Positions 1-8,532 of a DNA stretch of 64,000 nt are shown in pieces. Origin of the DNA: JAFAGX01 sp035623335 (GTDB lineage: Bacteria; Acidobacteriota; Terriglobia; Terriglobales; Acidobacteriaceae). A program made the position numbers and the translations under genes. The stretch spans positions 1-64,000 of the forward strand of contig DASPTQ010000073.1 of NCBI GenBank assembly GCA_035623335.1. Direction: 5' to 3'. The notes below the pieces were generated by a model that worked only from the letters and a program-made list of their open reading frames with translations, was not told the origin of the DNA and ran no database searches. The first letter of the stretch is position 1. The number at the start of each line of letters is the position of its first letter.

Positions 1-553
1 GGTGAGACAGGATCCAGATACCGTCACTGTTGGCGACATAAATCATGCCCCGTGCGTTATCCGGCAGAATACTTGTCACTCCGCTGAAACTCTGAACCTT
101 TCGCGGGTGTGCGGGATCGCTCACATCTAGTATGAGAACCGATCTCGAGAGGGCACCACCCCCGCGAGTTCCCTCGGGGTTTCCAGCCATGCGAGAGGTC
201 CCCGCCGTTGGGGAATCGGGCTCGTCAACAATGGCGAGCCCGGAGCCCACCGTGGTTAGAGTCCCCTGCGGCACGCGACTCACCACCCTCGCCTTCGTCG
301 GCTTAGTAACGTCAACAATCGTAAATCCCTGTTCGGTAGGTTGCTGCAAGTACAAATACTGTTTCCTGCCCTCTTGTTGCAGCCATAGTCGTTGCGGTGA
401 TCCGCCCGACAGCAAAAGATGGGCGATCACCTTCACATCCGTGTAGCAGAGATAGAAATCACCCGTTGATGCGTCCGAGCGCATGGTGAGAAAAAGTGAG
501 CCCAGCATCACGATCACGGCGGTGACGCCGAGTGTGCGATGAATAGTTGTCAT
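1..553 (-). CDS. Secreted LVIVD-like beta-propeller protein (3' end outside window)
   Basis: The reading frame enters from the window edge and starts at ATG 553, giving 184 visible residues. A second ATG at 559 is in frame, but the GGGAG ribosome site lies about 7 nt before 553 and almost touches 559, so 553 is preferred. The N-terminus has a hydrophobic segment (GVTAVIVMLGSLFL) followed by a polar region, consistent with a signal peptide or anchor. Two repeats with the LVIVD signature are visible: GFTIVDVTKPTKARVV and VLILDVSDPAHPRKV. Such repeats form beta-propeller blades in secreted bacterial and archaeal proteins of unknown function. A small ORF at 603-863 lies just upstream on the same strand and may be co-transcribed. 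The family call is good; the role is unknown. Confidence 0.75.
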   Translation of the reverse strand, partial: MTTIHRTLGVTAVIVMLGSLFLTMRSDASTGDFYLCYTDVKVIAHLLLSGGSPQRLWLQQEGRKQYLYLQQPTEQGFTIVDVTKPTKARVVSRVPQGTLTTVGSGLAIVDEPDSPTAGTSRMAGNPEGTRGGGALSRSVLILDVSDPAHPRKVQSFSGVTSILPDNARGMIYVANSDGIWILSH

Positions 554-602
554 GGCCATACTCCCTTCAGTTTCGGCAAGCCGACCTTCAACCCAGGCGA
601 GA

Positions 603-863
603 TCACAATTCGGGCTCTCGGCCAAATCCCCACGCGATCAAAAGATCGGGCGGTACAAATTTTTTTTGTTTGTGGACGCGCGCCCATTCTTTCAGTTCCA
701 AAGAACTTTCATATTGTGCCGGAGATAGCCCCATCGTCTTCGCCATGGCTTCGAACGATGAAGCGGCGGCGATTGATGCCGGGACGACGCCGGTGCTTCC
801 CCAAGATTGACTGACATATCTCCTCTTACTCAATCTGCCCTCCAAATCTCGACCAGCTCGCAA
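603..863 (-). CDS. Small hypothetical protein, start possibly frameshifted
   Basis: This 86-codon frame opens only with TTG. Its C-terminal half (SSFEAMAKTMGLSPAQYESS, then LELKEWARVHKQKKFVPPDL) reads like a genuine small helical domain. A strong site, AGGAG followed closely by ATG at 817, lies upstream but in a different frame, where it would encode only about 41 residues. A single-base indel just after that ATG would join the good ribosome site to the good protein frame, so the gene may be slightly broken or carry an error near its start. It ends 50 nt before the LVIVD-like gene on the same strand. No function is recognised. Confidence 0.4.
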   Translation of the reverse strand: MRAGRDLEGRLSKRRYVSQSWGSTGVVPASIAAASSFEAMAKTMGLSPAQYESSLELKEWARVHKQKKFVPPDLLIAWGFGREPEL

Positions 864-968
864 TCGAAAAGTGCCATTGGGATTCGTGCCGGCGCTGCCT
901 CAATCTGTCTCGCCGGGATGGATTCGAAGTAGCCCCGAAAGGGCTGAGTTGCAGAGTTGTTCATGGTC

Positions 969-1313
969 TCAAAGGTCCGTATCTTCCCAACCCTCGCCGA
1001 TGCGGTCTCTATTGCGCAAATACTCATCGAAAAAGCGCAGCATAAACGGCGTCTGGCTGCTGACACCGTTGAACAAGAGAACCGGAATATCCGGCCGGAT
1101 CGCCTTCAGCCGGGTTCGTACGGCGGTACCGCTGCTGTCCGGCAGGTTGTATTCCAGCAAGATGCCATCGATGGCTTCTTTGGCGAGCATGTCGATGGCC
1201 TGTTCGCCGTTGCTGGCAGGCATCACTTCGTAACCAATGCCTTGGAGCATGCAGGTCAGCACTGCCATTTCTTCGGGTTGGTTTTCAACGCACAGTATCT
1301 TCATTCCTGTCAT
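969..1313 (-). CDS. Stand-alone pseudo-receiver domain (response-regulator-like)
   Basis: This 114-residue protein consists of a single CheY-like receiver domain without an output domain. ATG 1313 is chosen because GGGAGA lies 6-7 nt upstream; an upstream in-frame ATG at 1349 lacks a site. The fold is recognisable from KILCVEN at the first strand and GILLEYNLPDSSG at the third. The phosphoacceptor aspartate of the family is replaced by Glu54 in LLEYNLP. The acidic pair after strand one is reduced to E10-N11, and the conserved Thr/Ser on strand four is Asn (LLFNG). It therefore probably cannot be phosphorylated normally and may be fixed in one state. No histidine kinase is adjacent. Confidence 0.8.
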   Translation of the reverse strand: MTGMKILCVENQPEEMAVLTCMLQGIGYEVMPASNGEQAIDMLAKEAIDGILLEYNLPDSSGTAVRTRLKAIRPDIPVLLFNGVSSQTPFMLRFFDEYLRNRDRIGEGWEDTDL

Positions 1314-1419
1314 TGGTCTTCTCCCGTAAAGAGATTTCACCCTGTTCATCGACCTAGCCTGACGCCGAGGAAGCCAGCCCTGACAACATGCGTCTGGCGC
1401 TTAATCCGCTGCGGTATTG

Positions 1420-1440
1420 CCGGGCAGAGCTAATGCCCGG
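1420..1440. repeat. Perfect inverted repeat (7-bp arms)
   Basis: CCGGGCA and TGCCCGG flank a 7-nt loop. It lies 27 nt after the stop of the minus-strand gene at 1467-1802. A hairpin there could end that transcript, but no T-run follows on that strand, so terminator activity is uncertain. Confidence 0.45.
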
Positions 1441-1466
1441 TCAATGCATGCCCGAACCGCGATCGA

Positions 1467-1802
1467 TTAGCTGACAGGAGGCGGGCGGTTGTAGTGGAAG
1501 CCCTTGGATTGAAGCCTAGAGAACAGCTGAGGTGTTAGTGCAAAATGCGGAGATTCCGCTGCCACAAGACCGGGTAGAAGGTCGGCGGGAGGAGCGCTCC
1601 ATTGTGGCCCGTGGTGGTCAAACTTAGGTTTCTGGTCGTGGTGAGAAACGGCCCTGGCAGCGCATTGAACAGAAGGTGCCTTGGGAAAATCCGGCAGCGC
1701 ATTGCGCGCAACCATCAGAGTAAGGAGCGCCGTCGACGCAAGCAGGGGACGAATCGCGACCCTTGCTCGAGCGTAGCCAAGGAATTGCCGCCCAAGCGAC
1801 AT
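1467..1802 (-). CDS. Small secreted or anchored hypothetical protein
   Basis: This 111-residue protein starts at ATG 1802, with AGGTGG about 8 nt upstream. Residues 15-32 (VAIRPLLASTALLTLMVA) are hydrophobic and suggest a signal or anchor. The rest is low in hydrophobicity with the motifs HHDQKPKFDHHGPQWSAPP and a C-terminal FHYNRPPP. From memory, similar short proteins with a DH(D/N)xxQWxxP core and an FHYNRPPP end recur in acidobacterial genomes; this was not checked. No function is known. A hairpin at 1420-1440 follows the gene. Confidence 0.65.
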   Translation of the reverse strand: MSLGRQFLGYARARVAIRPLLASTALLTLMVARNALPDFPKAPSVQCAARAVSHHDQKPKFDHHGPQWSAPPADLLPGLVAAESPHFALTPQLFSRLQSKGFHYNRPPPVS

Positions 1803-2011
1803 GAGCTGCCACCTATACTTGGGGATGATTTTAGCGGGAATTTGGTTGGCCGACTACATTTGTCTTCCACGGTCCGAAAGCCGGTCAAACCTGATCGGGG
1901 ACCTAGGTCCATACGGCGATCACCGGACCCACCGGAGGTACGGGATACTCAACACGTGCCGGAGATGAGCGCCTTCTCCTCGACGCGATACCCATCCGCA
2001 GACGCGACGGC

Positions 2012-2872
2012 TCAAGACGCGCTCAACACTGCCCCCCGCTTCTGCCCTCTCATGAACGCCAGGTGGAAAAGCAAGTTTGCGGGCACCATCAACGACAGGT
2101 AGACAAGAGGGATCATATACACCTGGGTGCCGGGAAAGCAGAAGCGCGCAATATACCACACGACAATTACGCTGCGCATGCCCGTGGAAGTAGCCAAGAT
2201 CCGTCGTGTGTCTCGGTCGGGACCACCGATCAGCCAGCCGATCAACATGGAGAACAGCAGTAACAACAGCATCGCCAAGATGGTCCCATTGCCGCGGATG
2301 GTCTTCAAGGCTTCACGGCGTATCAGGCGGGTCTCCCACATAAGAAAAAGGAAGACCACCGACGCCACCAGGCCGAGGGGTAGTACCAGCCTGCGGGCAA
2401 CATTCGGCACCCGTCGTGCCACCCAAACGCCCGCGCACAGTGGCACGGCAATGTACAGGGCAATGGTGGAGATGAGGGAGAGAACCGGGCGTTCACTGCG
2501 CTGCAAGGTCTGGGGCATGGCTTCCATCACTAGCGGGGTCATCGCGATGCTCACCAGCGAAAGCACAAAAATTACAGCGGCGGCAAAGGCCAGCCGGGCT
2601 TTGGCCATGCGTGTAAATTGCAGGGAGATTGGAGTTCCCGGGATCGCCGCCAGCAGCATGATGCCGATACTGGCATCGGGGGTAAGGGGGAAGACGCGTA
2701 CGAGCAGAAAGCCGATGGCCGGAATCAGGATACAGTTTGCGATCAGGGTGCGTATCAATAGGGCACGGGCGCGGAGGATGTTGTACAACTCTCCACCGCT
2801 GACCCGCAGCCCTATCGAGAACATCACGATCGCGACGAAGAAGTTGAGCAACGGCAAGGGCCGAATCAGCAC
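2012..2872 (-). CDS. BASS (bile acid:sodium symporter) family membrane transporter
   Basis: This 286-residue integral membrane protein has about nine hydrophobic segments. The N-terminus LLNFFVAIVMFSIGLRVSGG and the segment GIMLLAAIPGTPISLQFTR match the SBF/BASS family, which moves organic anions such as bile acids, keto acids or pantoate with sodium. GTG 2872 is chosen because GGAGGAAGG lies immediately upstream. It begins 30 nt after the stop of the GH63-like glucosidase on the same strand, so the two are probably co-transcribed. That suggests, as inference only, a transporter tied to the sugar or glycoside released by the enzyme. The substrate cannot be read from sequence. Confidence 0.75.
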   Translation of the reverse strand: MLIRPLPLLNFFVAIVMFSIGLRVSGGELYNILRARALLIRTLIANCILIPAIGFLLVRVFPLTPDASIGIMLLAAIPGTPISLQFTRMAKARLAFAAAVIFVLSLVSIAMTPLVMEAMPQTLQRSERPVLSLISTIALYIAVPLCAGVWVARRVPNVARRLVLPLGLVASVVFLFLMWETRLIRREALKTIRGNGTILAMLLLLLFSMLIGWLIGGPDRDTRRILATSTGMRSVIVVWYIARFCFPGTQVYMIPLVYLSLMVPANLLFHLAFMRGQKRGAVLSAS

Positions 2873-2902
2873 GCCTTCCTCCGCGCCAGGGTTGCCCGAT
2901 GG

Positions 2903-5632
2903 TCAAGCAGCCATTTCCTTCTCTTTCGTCGCCTCGGCAAATGCACCCAATTTACCGCCCGCCAACAATTGAGCGCCGTCGAGCCTGCCGAAAATCTGCA
3001 GCATTCGGCCTATGATTCCGGTCCAGCCGGTTTGGTGACTGGCTCCCAGGCCCGCTCCGTTGTCTCCATGGAAGTATTCGTAAAACAGGATGTAATCCTT
3101 CCAGTAAGGATCGGTTTGAAATTTCTCCGTCCCTCCGTACACGGGTCGCCGTCCGGAGGAGTCGCGAAGGAAGATTCGAGCCAGCCGGTTGGCAATTTCA
3201 CGAGCCACCTCAAACAGGTTCATCTGGCGGCCGGAGCCGGTCGGGCACTCAACCTTGAAGTTATCCCCATAATAAAGATAGAAGTTGAGCAAGGCACGGA
3301 TCAGCAACCCATTCACCGGCATCCAGATCGGACCGCGCCAGTTCGAGTTTCCGCCGAACATGCCGGTATCGGATTCAGCGGGAAGGTAGTTCACGCGATA
3401 TTCGTGCCCGTTCACGTTAAAGCTGTACGGATGCTCGGCGTGATGGCGAGATAGCGCGCGGATTCCGTACGGACTCAGGAATTCGTTCTCATCGAGCATG
3501 CGTCCGAGAATGCGGCGCAATCGCTCCGGTCGGACGAGTGCGATGATGCCTCGCTCGCCGCACCCGAGATGGCCGACACCGGTCGGATGAATGCTATCGC
3601 GCAGTTCAGGCATGTATTGCAAGCGCTGTTGCAGAACCTTGGCCACTCGGGGCACTCGCTCCCGTTGCCAAGGCTCGATGACCGTGGTGGCACAAATGGG
3701 CAACAACCCCACCATGGAGCGAACTTTGAGCCGGGCCGCACCGCCATCGGGGAGGCGCAGAACATCGTAGTAAAAGCCATCCTCTTCGTCCCACATGCCA
3801 TCCATGCCCACTTGATTCATGGCGTGCGCGATCAACAGGAAATGGTCAGCAAACTTGATGGCCATTTCTTCGAAGAAGGAATCATGACTGGCCAGCTCGA
3901 CGCTCATTTCGAGCATGTTCTGACAAAACAGCGATACCCACGCCGTGCCGTCCGCCTGTTCCAAGTAACCACCTGTGGGCAGTGGCGCACTGCGGTCGAA
4001 GACGCCGATATTGTCCAGTCCAAGGAATCCACCCTCGAAAACGTTCTTGCCAAAGCGATCTTTCCGGTTCACCCACCAGCTGAAGTTCAGCATGAGCTTG
4101 GCAAAGGATCGTTTGAGAAATTCGAGATCTCCTTCGCCCCGCAGGAGTTGCTCGGTCCGGTACAGGAAGATCGTTGCCCAAGCATGCACGGGGGGGTTCA
4201 CATCGCTGAAGTTCCATTCGTAGGCCGGGATTTGGCCGCTCGGGTGCAAGAAAAATTCCCGCAGCATCAGGTCCAGCTGTTCCTTGGCGAAGTCCACATC
4301 TATCCCGGAAAGGGCGATGGCGTGGAATGCCAGATCCCAGGCCGCATACCAGGGATATTCCCACTTGTCGGGCATCGAGATGACGTGCTCGTTCACCATA
4401 TGGAACCATTCGCTGTTCCGCATTTGGCGACTGTTCCGATCCATCGGGTCGACGCCGTGCTCCTCCAGCCATTTGTTGATTTGAAATCCAAAAAACTGCT
4501 TGCTCCAAAGCATCCCGGAAAGGGCCTGGCGAAGAACAAGAGCTTCGTCTGCGGTGAGGCGTTCGGGCGTGATGCTGCGATAGAATGCGTCCGCCTCCAC
4601 TTGACGTACGCTCATGATGTCCGCAAAGTCCTGGAAGGCATCGCCCATGACTGCCGGTGCCAGGTCACTGAGTCTCAAGCGGATGGTTGCGGTTTCGCCC
4701 GCGTTGACGTTGACTCGATAGAGCGCCGCGGCCTTGGTTCCCGTACGCTGAGGATTGACGGCACTCTGCATTCGCTCCACCAGGTAATTGTTGATTCCAT
4801 CCTTCACGTATGGGCTGGCGTTCGGTGTGCCAAAGATGCGCTCGTTGTTGGTCTCATTCTCCGTAAACAGCAGCGGTACATCTTCCTCGCAATAGAGGTA
4901 ACGGACGCCCAGTTGAGCATGCTCCGCCGCCACGACAGAAAAAGCATTCCTGCCAGCGATCTGCTTTAGCGACGGTTTCGGCGTGTCCGCCCACCATGTC
5001 CAGGTGTTGCGGAACCACAGCGTGGGCAGAACGTAAAGCGTGGCGGGCGATGGTCCTCGATTGGCAATGCTGATCTGGATGAGGATGTCTTCGGGGGAGC
5101 GCTTGGCATATTCTACGAAGACATCGAAATATCGATCTTCGTTGAAGATGCCGGTATCGAGCAGCTCGTATTCCATCTCACTACGGGTGCGCCGTTTGCT
5201 GGTTGCGACCAGGTCATTGTAGGGGTACGCATTCTGCGGATATTTGTAGAGGTACTTCATGTAGGAATGGGTGGGCGTGCTGTCGAGATAAAAGTAATAC
5301 TCCTTGACGTCCTCCCCGTGATTGCTTTCGCTGTTCGTGAGCCCGAAGAGACGCTCTTTGATGATGGGATCCTTCCCGTTCCAAAGACCCAGGCCGAAGC
5401 ACAGCAGCTGCTTTTCGTCACTGATCCCGGCAAGACCATCCTCGCCCCAGTGATAGGCTCGCGATCGCGCCTGGTCGTGACTGAAGTAGTCCCAGGCGTT
5501 GCCGTCGTGGCTGTAGTCTTCGCGTACGGTGCCCCACTGCCGCTCGCTGAGGTATGGTCCCCATTTTCTCCACGGGATGTTGGCGGTGCGGGCTTCTTGT
5601 AGTCGAGTGGTTTCCGGATTACTGATCATCAT
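2903..5632 (-). CDS. GH63-like / MGH1-like glycoside hydrolase (glucosidase)
   Basis: This 909-residue protein lacks a signal peptide, so it is probably cytoplasmic. The N-terminal section (about 20-350) carries the conserved start EARTANIPWRKWGPYLSERQ and aromatic-rich beta strands (TLWFRNTWTWW). The second half (about 380-890) is an (alpha/alpha)6 barrel typical of GH63 and mannosylglycerate-hydrolase-like enzymes, with YAAWDLAFHAIALSG, YEWNFSDVNPPVHAWA and the C-terminal EYFHGDNGAGLGASHQTGW. Start ATG 5632 has GAGGTG 3-6 nt upstream. The family hydrolyses alpha-glucosides or glucosyl/mannosyl-glycerate; the exact substrate is not determinable here. A BASS-type transporter follows 30 nt downstream. 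A 16-bp palindrome about 145 nt upstream (5776-5791) may be its operator. Confidence 0.85.
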   Translation of the reverse strand: MMISNPETTRLQEARTANIPWRKWGPYLSERQWGTVREDYSHDGNAWDYFSHDQARSRAYHWGEDGLAGISDEKQLLCFGLGLWNGKDPIIKERLFGLTNSESNHGEDVKEYYFYLDSTPTHSYMKYLYKYPQNAYPYNDLVATSKRRTRSEMEYELLDTGIFNEDRYFDVFVEYAKRSPEDILIQISIANRGPSPATLYVLPTLWFRNTWTWWADTPKPSLKQIAGRNAFSVVAAEHAQLGVRYLYCEEDVPLLFTENETNNERIFGTPNASPYVKDGINNYLVERMQSAVNPQRTGTKAAALYRVNVNAGETATIRLRLSDLAPAVMGDAFQDFADIMSVRQVEADAFYRSITPERLTADEALVLRQALSGMLWSKQFFGFQINKWLEEHGVDPMDRNSRQMRNSEWFHMVNEHVISMPDKWEYPWYAAWDLAFHAIALSGIDVDFAKEQLDLMLREFFLHPSGQIPAYEWNFSDVNPPVHAWATIFLYRTEQLLRGEGDLEFLKRSFAKLMLNFSWWVNRKDRFGKNVFEGGFLGLDNIGVFDRSAPLPTGGYLEQADGTAWVSLFCQNMLEMSVELASHDSFFEEMAIKFADHFLLIAHAMNQVGMDGMWDEEDGFYYDVLRLPDGGAARLKVRSMVGLLPICATTVIEPWQRERVPRVAKVLQQRLQYMPELRDSIHPTGVGHLGCGERGIIALVRPERLRRILGRMLDENEFLSPYGIRALSRHHAEHPYSFNVNGHEYRVNYLPAESDTGMFGGNSNWRGPIWMPVNGLLIRALLNFYLYYGDNFKVECPTGSGRQMNLFEVAREIANRLARIFLRDSSGRRPVYGGTEKFQTDPYWKDYILFYEYFHGDNGAGLGASHQTGWTGIIGRMLQIFGRLDGAQLLAGGKLGAFAEATKEKEMAA

Positions 5633-6007
5633 TTCACCTCACATTGAGACGTTGTCGACAAAAACGCAGGATTCAGGCACTCGCACCAGAATTGTGGTCA
5701 GAAGATTTACTGCGGCGGACGGCGAGTACTTACGATCTCCTACAATACGCTAGAATAGGCGGCCACAAACCAGAACTGTCAAATTTGACAGCACGCGGAT
5801 TATCGCTGCGCGAACTGCCAAGAGTGACAGTCTTGACGGAAGTGGCGTTTCGGGCCCTCCCGGCTTTGCTGGTTTTCAATGAAAGACCCTCACGACTGGT
5901 TCCCTGCAACCTCTACCAACCGGCTTCTGCTCGATGCGGTTCTCGTCGTGGCGCAGCCGTCGATCGAGAGTCCTATAAACTAAGAACCCGGTGGAAGCCA
6001 GTCAACG
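5633..6007. other. Divergent intergenic region between glucosidase and DUF4239 gene
   Basis: About 375 nt separate two divergent genes. The only clear structure is the 16-bp palindrome at 5776-5791. A second half-site-like TGACAG occurs near 5825. No coding sequence is convincing here. Confidence 0.5.
5776..5791. promoter_or_regulatory. 16-bp perfect palindrome, likely operator
   Basis: CTGTCAAATTTGACAG is a perfect dyad in the divergent region between the glucosidase operon (minus) and the DUF4239 gene (plus). Palindromes of this size and AT-rich centre are typical binding sites for dimeric repressors. The cognate regulator is not visible in the window. Confidence 0.5.
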
Positions 6008-6769
6008 ATGGTAACTGTGGTCCAGAACGTCCTAGTGGTCACAGCAACGGTGATTGTCTCGCTGCTGTTCATGGCCGGACTGAACCAAGTCTGGCCCCGG
6101 GAGAGACGCCGCAATTATAACGACCTGATCGGCTGGCAACTCAGCATCCTAGGCACGACGTATGCCGTCATCCTTGGCTTCATGCTCTACACGGTCTGGA
6201 CGAGTTTTGGCGAGGCCGATCTGAATGTGGATCTTGAGGCCAACGCCGTCGTGAATATCTATCGCCTGGCCGATGGACTTCCGGAACCGCAGCGCACCCA
6301 GCTCCAGAAGCTGGCCTGGTCGTATGTGGATGCGGTCATCAATCGGGATTGGCCGCAAATGGCCAGAAGTGAAAGCCCGGACCAAAGCGCGGGGATAAAT
6401 GCCGAGATGTGGAAGACCGTGATGTCGGTTCGGGCGACATCGCCGACCGAGCAAACTGCCGAGGACCATGCGCTTTCGGAGCTGAGTTCTCTTAATCAGC
6501 ACCGTCTGACCCGGCTGCTCGAGAGCGCAACCCGGCTTCCCAACGTGCTTTGGTGCGTGCTTCTCGTGGGTGGGGCGCTGACGATTATGGCCGCCTGCCT
6601 GTTTGGTGAGGTGAGTCTAAAGCTTCAGACCCTGCAAGTCTTCTCCTTTTCCCTGCTCGTCTCGCTGTCGCTCGTGGCGATCTCCGACATCCATCGCCCT
6701 TTTCACGGTCTGATCCACGTCGGCGATCACGCCTTTCGACAGGCTCAGCGTAGTATGCAAGCTCGTTAG
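6008..6769 (+). CDS. DUF4239 (bestrophin-like) membrane protein
   Basis: This 253-residue protein has two N-terminal membrane segments (about 5-24 and 45-66), a central soluble helical region and two C-terminal segments (about 183-202 and 208-226). LGTTYAVILGFMLYTVWTSF and the following DLEANAVVNIYRLADGLP match the DUF4239/bestrophin-like family, whose transport role is unproven. It is divergent from the glucosidase operon. A second, diverged member of the same family lies at 41624-42397, so two paralogues sit about 35 kb apart. Start ATG 6008 fits the beginning of the first membrane segment. Confidence 0.8.
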   Translation: MVTVVQNVLVVTATVIVSLLFMAGLNQVWPRERRRNYNDLIGWQLSILGTTYAVILGFMLYTVWTSFGEADLNVDLEANAVVNIYRLADGLPEPQRTQLQKLAWSYVDAVINRDWPQMARSESPDQSAGINAEMWKTVMSVRATSPTEQTAEDHALSELSSLNQHRLTRLLESATRLPNVLWCVLLVGGALTIMAACLFGEVSLKLQTLQVFSFSLLVSLSLVAISDIHRPFHGLIHVGDHAFRQAQRSMQAR

Positions 6770-7025
6770 TTGCGGATTCCCATCCCTAACGGAGCTGGTG
6801 AGGTAACAGAGCGGCGTCGAGCCAGGTTTTGACTCAGTGGGGAGGGAAGCTAGTTCTGTCACTCGTAGATGATGACTGAAGTTTCATCCCCTTTCGTTCG
6901 TACTGGACGTTCCGCCACCGCTTCTGGTGTAATCGCAGAGATTCCGTCCCTGCTCCATGGAATTGCTTTCGAAAAGCCTACGACCTCATCGGGGGCAAAG
7001 CTCTCCCCGGAATAAACAAGGACAA

Positions 7026-8501
7026 GTGCGTGCTCTTTTTCTGCTCTTGCTCGGTCTGGCACGACCAGCGTCTGCCTGTACGGATCTGGCAGCCGGGACC
7101 CGCTTTTGGGTCCGCTTGACTGCGCCGGTTTCCTCCTATAGTGCGAGACGCGACATGTCGGTTCACGGCTTCTTGCTCGATCCGCCTGAATGCGACAACA
7201 GCCCTGTCCTTCCTATTAAAATTCCAGTCGAAGGGCGCGTTGTTGCCGCACATCGCGTGGGGCTCGGCCTGTGGCATGAGACGGCCAGCCTGGAGCTGGA
7301 GTTCACCCGCCTCCTTCCGCCCGAGATGCCGCCCATCGAGATCCATGCTCGCGTGCTGCTGGTTGACAACGCACGCGAGGAGGTCAAGAAAGGCGTAATC
7401 CACGGCATTCGCGCCACCGATACGCCCCAGGGCACCATCAGCAGCCGTCTGAAGTATATGCCGAGTCTTCATCTCTATCCTGATCCTTTCCTGCTCGGCT
7501 ACAAATTGCTGTTCCCGGTTTTTCCCGAGCCTGAAATCTACTTGCAGGCCGGTACGGACCTCGAGCTCGAGCTGTCTCACCCCGCGTCGGTTCCCGCCGA
7601 TCTGTCTCTTCCGGCCCCGTATCCGCCTCAGGGGGATCTGCAAGAACTCGCCGAGGACTTGGCCGGCTTGCCGGAGCGCACGTTCACGCCGAAAGGCAAG
7701 GAGGCCGACGTCGTCAACTTCGTCTTCGCGGGTTCGGACGCCCAGCTTGAACAAGCGTTCACCGCGGCCGGCTGGAAGCCAAGTGATCGGGTTTCACGGC
7801 GAAGCGTGCGGCATTCGCTGTCCGCTTTCCTCCTTAAGGACGGCTATCCCACGGCGCCCATCTCGCCGCAACTGCTGGAGAATCGAGCCTCTGAGTTGAC
7901 GCTCGAAAAAACCTTTGACAGCTATGAAAAGCGCGACCATCTCCGCATCTGGTCGCTGCCCCCCGGTCGCGATGGTGAACCACTCTGGGCCGGCGCCGCT
8001 GTCCGTGAAACAGGGGCCACCCTTTCCATCAAGCATAAGGGCTTCATGCATCATGTTTCGCCTAACCTCTTGGATGAACAACACATCGTCGTCCGGGACC
8101 TTTTGGCGGTCGATTGTGTGGATTCTGTCGGGGCGATCGCTCGACCTGAAATGAGTCATATCGTTCTTAATGCGACCGGAGAAATCTTCCGCACGGACGG
8201 GACGCTCACGGTCGTCTACCTCAAATCCTGTGCCCCGGACCCGTACGCCTCCGACCTCCATGCTCAAAAGAGCTACCACCCCGGGTCAAGACCCTTCCGC
8301 ACGGCTCGCAAGTGGATTCTCACCGTTCGCAGTGACCTTTGGCGTGCCAATATCCTTTACAGTGGGTTCGATCTTACCCGAGACACCGTCCAGGCCGTGC
8401 ATCGCAACTCCATGCATCGCGCCGATCTCGAGCTCTATCGCCAAAGCAGTCAGTCTTCGGTGGTTTCGGAATCGCGCGTTGCGTCGCGGCCTTCGGAATG
8501 A
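7026..8501 (+). CDS. Secreted LssY C-terminal domain protein
   Basis: GTG 7026 gives 491 residues that begin directly with a signal peptide (VRALFLLLLGLARPASA, predicted cleavage before Cys). An upstream ATG at 6957 adds 23 unlikely residues and has no ribosome site; AAGGA precedes 7026, although closely. The N-terminal third (about 20-150) is a beta-rich region seen in secreted acidobacterial proteins. The rest contains an LssY_C-like domain, with VNFVFAGSDAQLEQAFTAAG, LRIWSLPPGRDGEPLWAGA and LLAVDCVDSVGAI. LssY_C domains often accompany PAP2 phosphatases or stand alone in envelope proteins; their function is not established. It converges on the papain-like gene at 8533 with only 31 nt between them. 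Confidence 0.75.
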   Translation: MRALFLLLLGLARPASACTDLAAGTRFWVRLTAPVSSYSARRDMSVHGFLLDPPECDNSPVLPIKIPVEGRVVAAHRVGLGLWHETASLELEFTRLLPPEMPPIEIHARVLLVDNAREEVKKGVIHGIRATDTPQGTISSRLKYMPSLHLYPDPFLLGYKLLFPVFPEPEIYLQAGTDLELELSHPASVPADLSLPAPYPPQGDLQELAEDLAGLPERTFTPKGKEADVVNFVFAGSDAQLEQAFTAAGWKPSDRVSRRSVRHSLSAFLLKDGYPTAPISPQLLENRASELTLEKTFDSYEKRDHLRIWSLPPGRDGEPLWAGAAVRETGATLSIKHKGFMHHVSPNLLDEQHIVVRDLLAVDCVDSVGAIARPEMSHIVLNATGEIFRTDGTLTVVYLKSCAPDPYASDLHAQKSYHPGSRPFRTARKWILTVRSDLWRANILYSGFDLTRDTVQAVHRNSMHRADLELYRQSSQSSVVSESRVASRPSE

Positions 8502-8532
8502 CCGCTGGTGACGTACCTAGACCGGGGATTGG

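Noticed and set aside
3569..4969. 466-codon plus-strand open frame opposite the glucosidase
   Set aside because: It lies entirely antisense to a clear GH63-like gene, shows no domain, and long antisense frames are common in GC-rich DNA.
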